The notes under the pieces are model-generated. The model made no database searches, was not told the DNA's origin, and saw only the letters and a list, made by a program, of their open reading frames with translations. DNA of 64,000 nucleotides from an uncultured Bacteroidales bacterium (GTDB lineage Bacteria; Bacteroidota; Bacteroidia; Bacteroidales; Muribaculaceae): assembly GCA_946412245.1 (NCBI GenBank), contig CAMKGM010000007.1, forward strand, positions 1-64,000, read 5' to 3'. Shown in pieces: positions 61,156 to 64,000 of this stretch. Both the position numbers and the translations under genes were made by a program. Every line of letters starts with the position of its first letter. The stretch's first letter is position 1.

Positions 61156-62619
61156 ATGGAACCGAATCTGAAAACGAGGACGGCAAGAGGCTTGCTGTGG
61201 GGTGGTGTGGGCAATGGGCTCATTCAACTGCTCAATCTCGTTTTCGGTATCTTTTTAGCCCGTATACTGACGCCTGAAGACTATGGTATGGTGGGATATC
61301 TCACCATCTTCACAGTATTGGGAAGTTCCATTCAAGAATGCGGTTTCGCCAATGCGCTGGTCAATCAGAAGGTGGACCGTCACGACAACTATAATGCGGC
61401 ATTCTGGTTCTCGATTATGCTGGGTGCCGCATGCTATATGATATTGTTCTTCAGCGCGCCCCTCATTGCCGATTTTTATGGCGAACCGCGTTTGGTGCCC
61501 TTGTCGCGATTCTTGTTCTTGAGTTTTGTGATTTCAAGCACGGTTACCGCGCATAACGGCTATTTGATGAAGCACCTCATGGTCAGGCAAAAGACCATCT
61601 CGCAAGTGATAAGTCTTATCGTGTCGGGTTCATTGGGCGTGTATCTCGCTTATCACGGTTTTGCTTATTGGGGCATCGCAACGCAGACGGTGTCGTATGT
61701 TGCAGTTTATAGCATTGCCATTTGGTGTTTCTCGCCATGGCGACCCTCATTGAAGGTGAATTTCAGTCCCCTTCGCAGTATGCTCGCATTCAGTATAAAG
61801 GTATTAATAACCAATGTCTTTATACACATCAACAATAACATCTTCTCAGTGTTACTCGGACGACTATTCACATCAAGAGAAGTGGGCACCTACACCCAAG
61901 CGGCCAAGTGGAACCAGATGGGTTCTTCAACGATAGGCAACATGATTCAAAGTGTAGCGCAACCCGTGCTCAAAGAGGTGGAAGATGATAGAGACCGACA
62001 ACGCAAGGTGCTGCGTAAAATGCTGCGTTTTACATCATTTGTCAGTTTCCCGGCCATGCTTGGCCTGGCACTTGTGTCACAAGAATTCATTTCAGTCACG
62101 ATTACTGTTAAATGGGCTGAAAGTGCGTTGATTTTACAGATGCTATGTATCATGGGCGCATTTTTCCCGATAAGCACACTTTATACCAACTTGATACTGA
62201 GCAAAGGAAAATCGTCAGTGTACATGTATGGTACCATCGCCTTGGGTTTGCTTCAGTTGTTGGTACTGATTATCATGTCGCAATTGGGTATTAAGGCGAT
62301 GATAATTGCATTTGTTTCACTGAATGTACTCTGGTTGGGTGTGTGGCAATTCTTTGTGCATCGCTACACAGAACTCACGTTGCGCGAGGCATTGCTCGAT
62401 GTGGCACCCTTTGCAGCCGTTGCGCTGGCAGTCGTTGTGGGTGTGCATTTTGCCACGTTGTGGATCAGTAACATCTATGCGTTACTTGTGGTGCGCATAA
62501 TACTGGTGGCAGTTTTCTATTTGGGTATTATGAAATTGCTCAATGCTCAGATTCTGAATGAAACTATCAACTACCTTTTCAAGAGAAATAAAAAAAATAA
62601 CGAAACTGCTCAATCTTAA
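61156..62619 (+). CDS. Polysaccharide flippase (Wzx-like, MOP superfamily)
   Basis: 487 residues, 12-14 membrane helices. TARGLLWGGVGNGLIQLLN, ARILTPEDYGMVGYL and RQKTISQVISL are typical of the lipopolysaccharide biosynthesis/polysaccharide transport family in Bacteroidota. It moves lipid-linked sugar repeat units across the inner membrane. It lies directly before a glycosyltransferase gene (2-base gap). Confidence 0.92.
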   Translation: MEPNLKTRTARGLLWGGVGNGLIQLLNLVFGIFLARILTPEDYGMVGYLTIFTVLGSSIQECGFANALVNQKVDRHDNYNAAFWFSIMLGAACYMILFFSAPLIADFYGEPRLVPLSRFLFLSFVISSTVTAHNGYLMKHLMVRQKTISQVISLIVSGSLGVYLAYHGFAYWGIATQTVSYVAVYSIAIWCFSPWRPSLKVNFSPLRSMLAFSIKVLITNVFIHINNNIFSVLLGRLFTSREVGTYTQAAKWNQMGSSTIGNMIQSVAQPVLKEVEDDRDRQRKVLRKMLRFTSFVSFPAMLGLALVSQEFISVTITVKWAESALILQMLCIMGAFFPISTLYTNLILSKGKSSVYMYGTIALGLLQLLVLIIMSQLGIKAMIIAFVSLNVLWLGVWQFFVHRYTELTLREALLDVAPFAAVALAVVVGVHFATLWISNIYALLVVRIILVAVFYLGIMKLLNAQILNETINYLFKRNKKNNETAQS

Positions 62620-62621
62620 TC

Positions 62622-63533
62622 ATGGAACCGGCTCCGATATTGCTGTTTGTTTACAATAGAGTAGGTCACACACGCGACCTGATTGAATCACTGCGTCGCA
62701 ATGATGAAGCTGCTGATAGTCGACTCATCATCTATTGCGATGGACCAAAAGACGAAAAAGACCAAGCGGCTGTGAATGAGGTGCGTGAGTTTGTTCATAC
62801 TATTCAAGGATTTTTGAGCGTAGAAATCATTGAGAGCGAGTATAATCAAGGGCTTGCAAATTCGGTCATTGCCGGAGTTACTCAGGTGGTTAACAATTAC
62901 GGTCGTGTGATTGTGCTTGAAGATGACTTGATTGTGGCTCCCTATTTTTTGCGTTTCATGAACGAGGCATTGACGATATATGAAAACGAGCCAAGAGTGG
63001 GGCACATTCAAGCGTGTGACTTCACCAAGGACCCATCGCTCCCGTCAACATTCCTGATTAAGTGGACCGGCAGTTGGGGATGGGCAACTTGGAAGCGCGC
63101 TTGGCAACTATTCAATCCTGATGGCGCACAACTGCTGCATGAACTGGAACAACGAAAACTGACACGACAGTTTGATTTCAATGGCAACTATCCGTTTACC
63201 CGCATGCTGCGCCGACAAATTGCCGGGCAAAACAATTCATGGGCAATCAGGTGGAATGCCTCTCTGTTTTTGAAAGATGTTCTGTCGCTCAATGTGGGGC
63301 GTTCGCTGGTTAATAATAACGGATTTGACGGTAGTGGAACCAATTGCGGTAGCGGAGACCTGTATCAGAGCAATCTGTGGCTTGAACCATTACCGGTTGA
63401 GAAAATTCAGCCCATTGAAGAGAATAAGGAGGCTCGTGAGGCTTTCGCTCGCTATTACCACAAGACCAATGGCTTTTGGGCAAAAGTGCGTCGCCGACTG
63501 AAACGCACTATTCGTGGCGACTTTGGCCGCTGA
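62622..63533 (+). CDS. Family 2-like glycosyltransferase
   Basis: 303 residues. PAPILLFVYNRVGHTRDLI at the N-terminus, the metal DxD-like VIVLEDDLIVAPYFL at about residues 95-108, and TGSWGWATWKRAW near residue 150 match a GT-A fold group resembling GNT-I/GT2 enzymes in polysaccharide clusters. Donor sugar unknown. Last gene of the surface polysaccharide run. Confidence 0.88.
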   Translation: MEPAPILLFVYNRVGHTRDLIESLRRNDEAADSRLIIYCDGPKDEKDQAAVNEVREFVHTIQGFLSVEIIESEYNQGLANSVIAGVTQVVNNYGRVIVLEDDLIVAPYFLRFMNEALTIYENEPRVGHIQACDFTKDPSLPSTFLIKWTGSWGWATWKRAWQLFNPDGAQLLHELEQRKLTRQFDFNGNYPFTRMLRRQIAGQNNSWAIRWNASLFLKDVLSLNVGRSLVNNNGFDGSGTNCGSGDLYQSNLWLEPLPVEKIQPIEENKEAREAFARYYHKTNGFWAKVRRRLKRTIRGDFGR

Positions 63534-63546
63534 AAAGCAGAATGGC

Positions 63547-63578
63547 ATTGCACAAGTGCCGTAGTTTTGCTAACTTTG
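63547..63578 (+). promoter_or_regulatory. Promoter of lepA
   Basis: ATTG (63547-63550), 20 bases, TAACTTTG (63571-63578), 32 bases before ATG 63611. Confidence 0.7.
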
Positions 63579-63610
63579 CACATTAAACAATATGCAACAA
63601 ATTCAGATTA

Positions 63611-64000
63611 ATGAAAAATATAAGAAACTTTAGCATCATTGCGCACATTGATCATGGTAAGAGCACTCTTGCCGACCGTCTGCTTGAATATACTAAGACC
63701 GTTGAGAGCAAGGAAATGCAAAATCAGGTGCTTGATGACATGGACCTTGAGCGTGAGCGTGGCATCACCATCAAGAGCCACGCCATACAAATGGACTATG
63801 TGCGTAACGGAGAGAAATATACACTCAACCTCATTGACACTCCGGGACACGTGGACTTCTCCTATGAGGTGTCGCGCTCAATTGCGGCCTGCGAAGGCTG
63901 TTTACTCGTGGTTGACGCAACTCAAGGCGTTCAGGCGCAAACCATCTCTAACCTCTACATGGCGCTTGACAATGACCTTGAAATCATTCCCGTCATCAAC
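63611..64000 (+). CDS. lepA: Elongation factor 4 (LepA), N-terminus only
   Basis: The first 130 codons; the gene runs off the right edge. [19 protein letters not shown] is the usual start with the G1 P-loop; [12 protein letters not shown] is the switch I region and [12 protein letters not shown] is G3. It back-translocates or remodels ribosomes under stress. Confidence 0.97.
   Translation, partial: MKNIRNFSIIAHIDHGKSTLADRLLEYTKTVESKEMQNQVLDDMDLERERGITIKSHAIQMDYVRNGEKYTLNLIDTPGHVDFSYEVSRSIAACEGCLLVVDATQGVQAQTISNLYMALDNDLEIIPVIN

Noticed and set aside
60309-61223. A 304-codon minus-strand open frame
   Set aside because: Antisense to galE and the flippase start; no promoter and no recognisable motif.

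Overview
The window is a 64 kb stretch of chromosomal core and accessory DNA from a member of the Bacteroidota, most likely order Bacteroidales; the family cannot be fixed from the sequence alone. Evidence: at least 15 promoters carry the Bacteroidota -7 box TAnnTTTG, often with a TTG/TTTG about 19-20 bases upstream. The gene content is also typical of the group: the gliding lipoprotein GldH, DUF4290 next to rimM, a GT3-type glycogen synthase, a methylmalonyl-CoA decarboxylase cluster with an OadG-like subunit, a beta-type PPi-dependent phosphofructokinase, pyruvate:ferredoxin oxidoreductase and a short ProS. No rRNA, tRNA, CRISPR array, transposase or phage gene was seen.

Layout. 1-3.2 kb (minus): propionate/succinate operon mce-mmdA-oadG-biotin carrier, cut by the left edge. 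3.4-5.6 kb: dnaK, preceded by a textbook sigma-54 type -24/-12 element rather than the usual -7 box. 5.6-7.0 kb: about 1.4 kb without a credible gene, a mosaic of short tandem and dispersed repeats. 7.1-11.4 kb: glycogen synthase plus alpha-glucan phosphorylase. 11.4-16.5 kb: dnaG, then a LysM/PBP-like protein overlapping an outer-membrane beta-barrel gene. 16.5-18.9 kb: holA, a phosphopantetheinyl transferase carrying an in-frame 9-bp repeat array, and an orphan HsdR-N domain protein. 18.9-26.5 kb is the most accessory part: a strikingly GC-rich GH84 hexosaminidase, a CotH kinase, a fucosyltransferase-like protein, a secreted protein, and a TPR-transmembrane putative regulator. 26.7-34.7 kb: nifJ, a degenerate PP2C-like membrane protein, a beta-helix protein and pfp.

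34.8-39.1 kb: a cell-division/RNA-decay cluster (ZapB-like coiled coil, zapA, rny, ricT, gldH). 39.1-40.1 kb: gtrA and, divergently, a secreted protein built from 60-bp tandem repeats. 40.2-50.5 kb (minus): a long run yicC-gmk-nadD-DUF5063-M18 peptidase-phosphosugar mutase-two MFS transporters-CCA transferase. 50.6-54.7 kb (plus): tsaB-DUF4290-rimM-ompA-like-proS. 54.7-56.7 kb (minus): hotdog thioesterase-dprA-yraN. 56.7-58.9 kb: DUF5675, a secreted Ntn (C45-like) hydrolase and DUF486. 58.9-63.5 kb: surface polysaccharide genes wecB-galE-flippase-glycosyltransferase. The window ends inside lepA.

The genes describe a fermentative, glycan-using anaerobe: sugar flux through PPi-PFK, phosphosugar mutase and glycogen turnover, pyruvate oxidation by ferredoxin, and propionate formation through methylmalonyl-CoA. 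I did not find an unmistakable new multigene system. The strongest leads are the sigma-54-like dnaK promoter, the 9-bp repeat family that has entered a coding gene, the degenerate PP2C-like membrane protein, the 20-residue repeat secreted protein, and the GC-rich GH84 gene.
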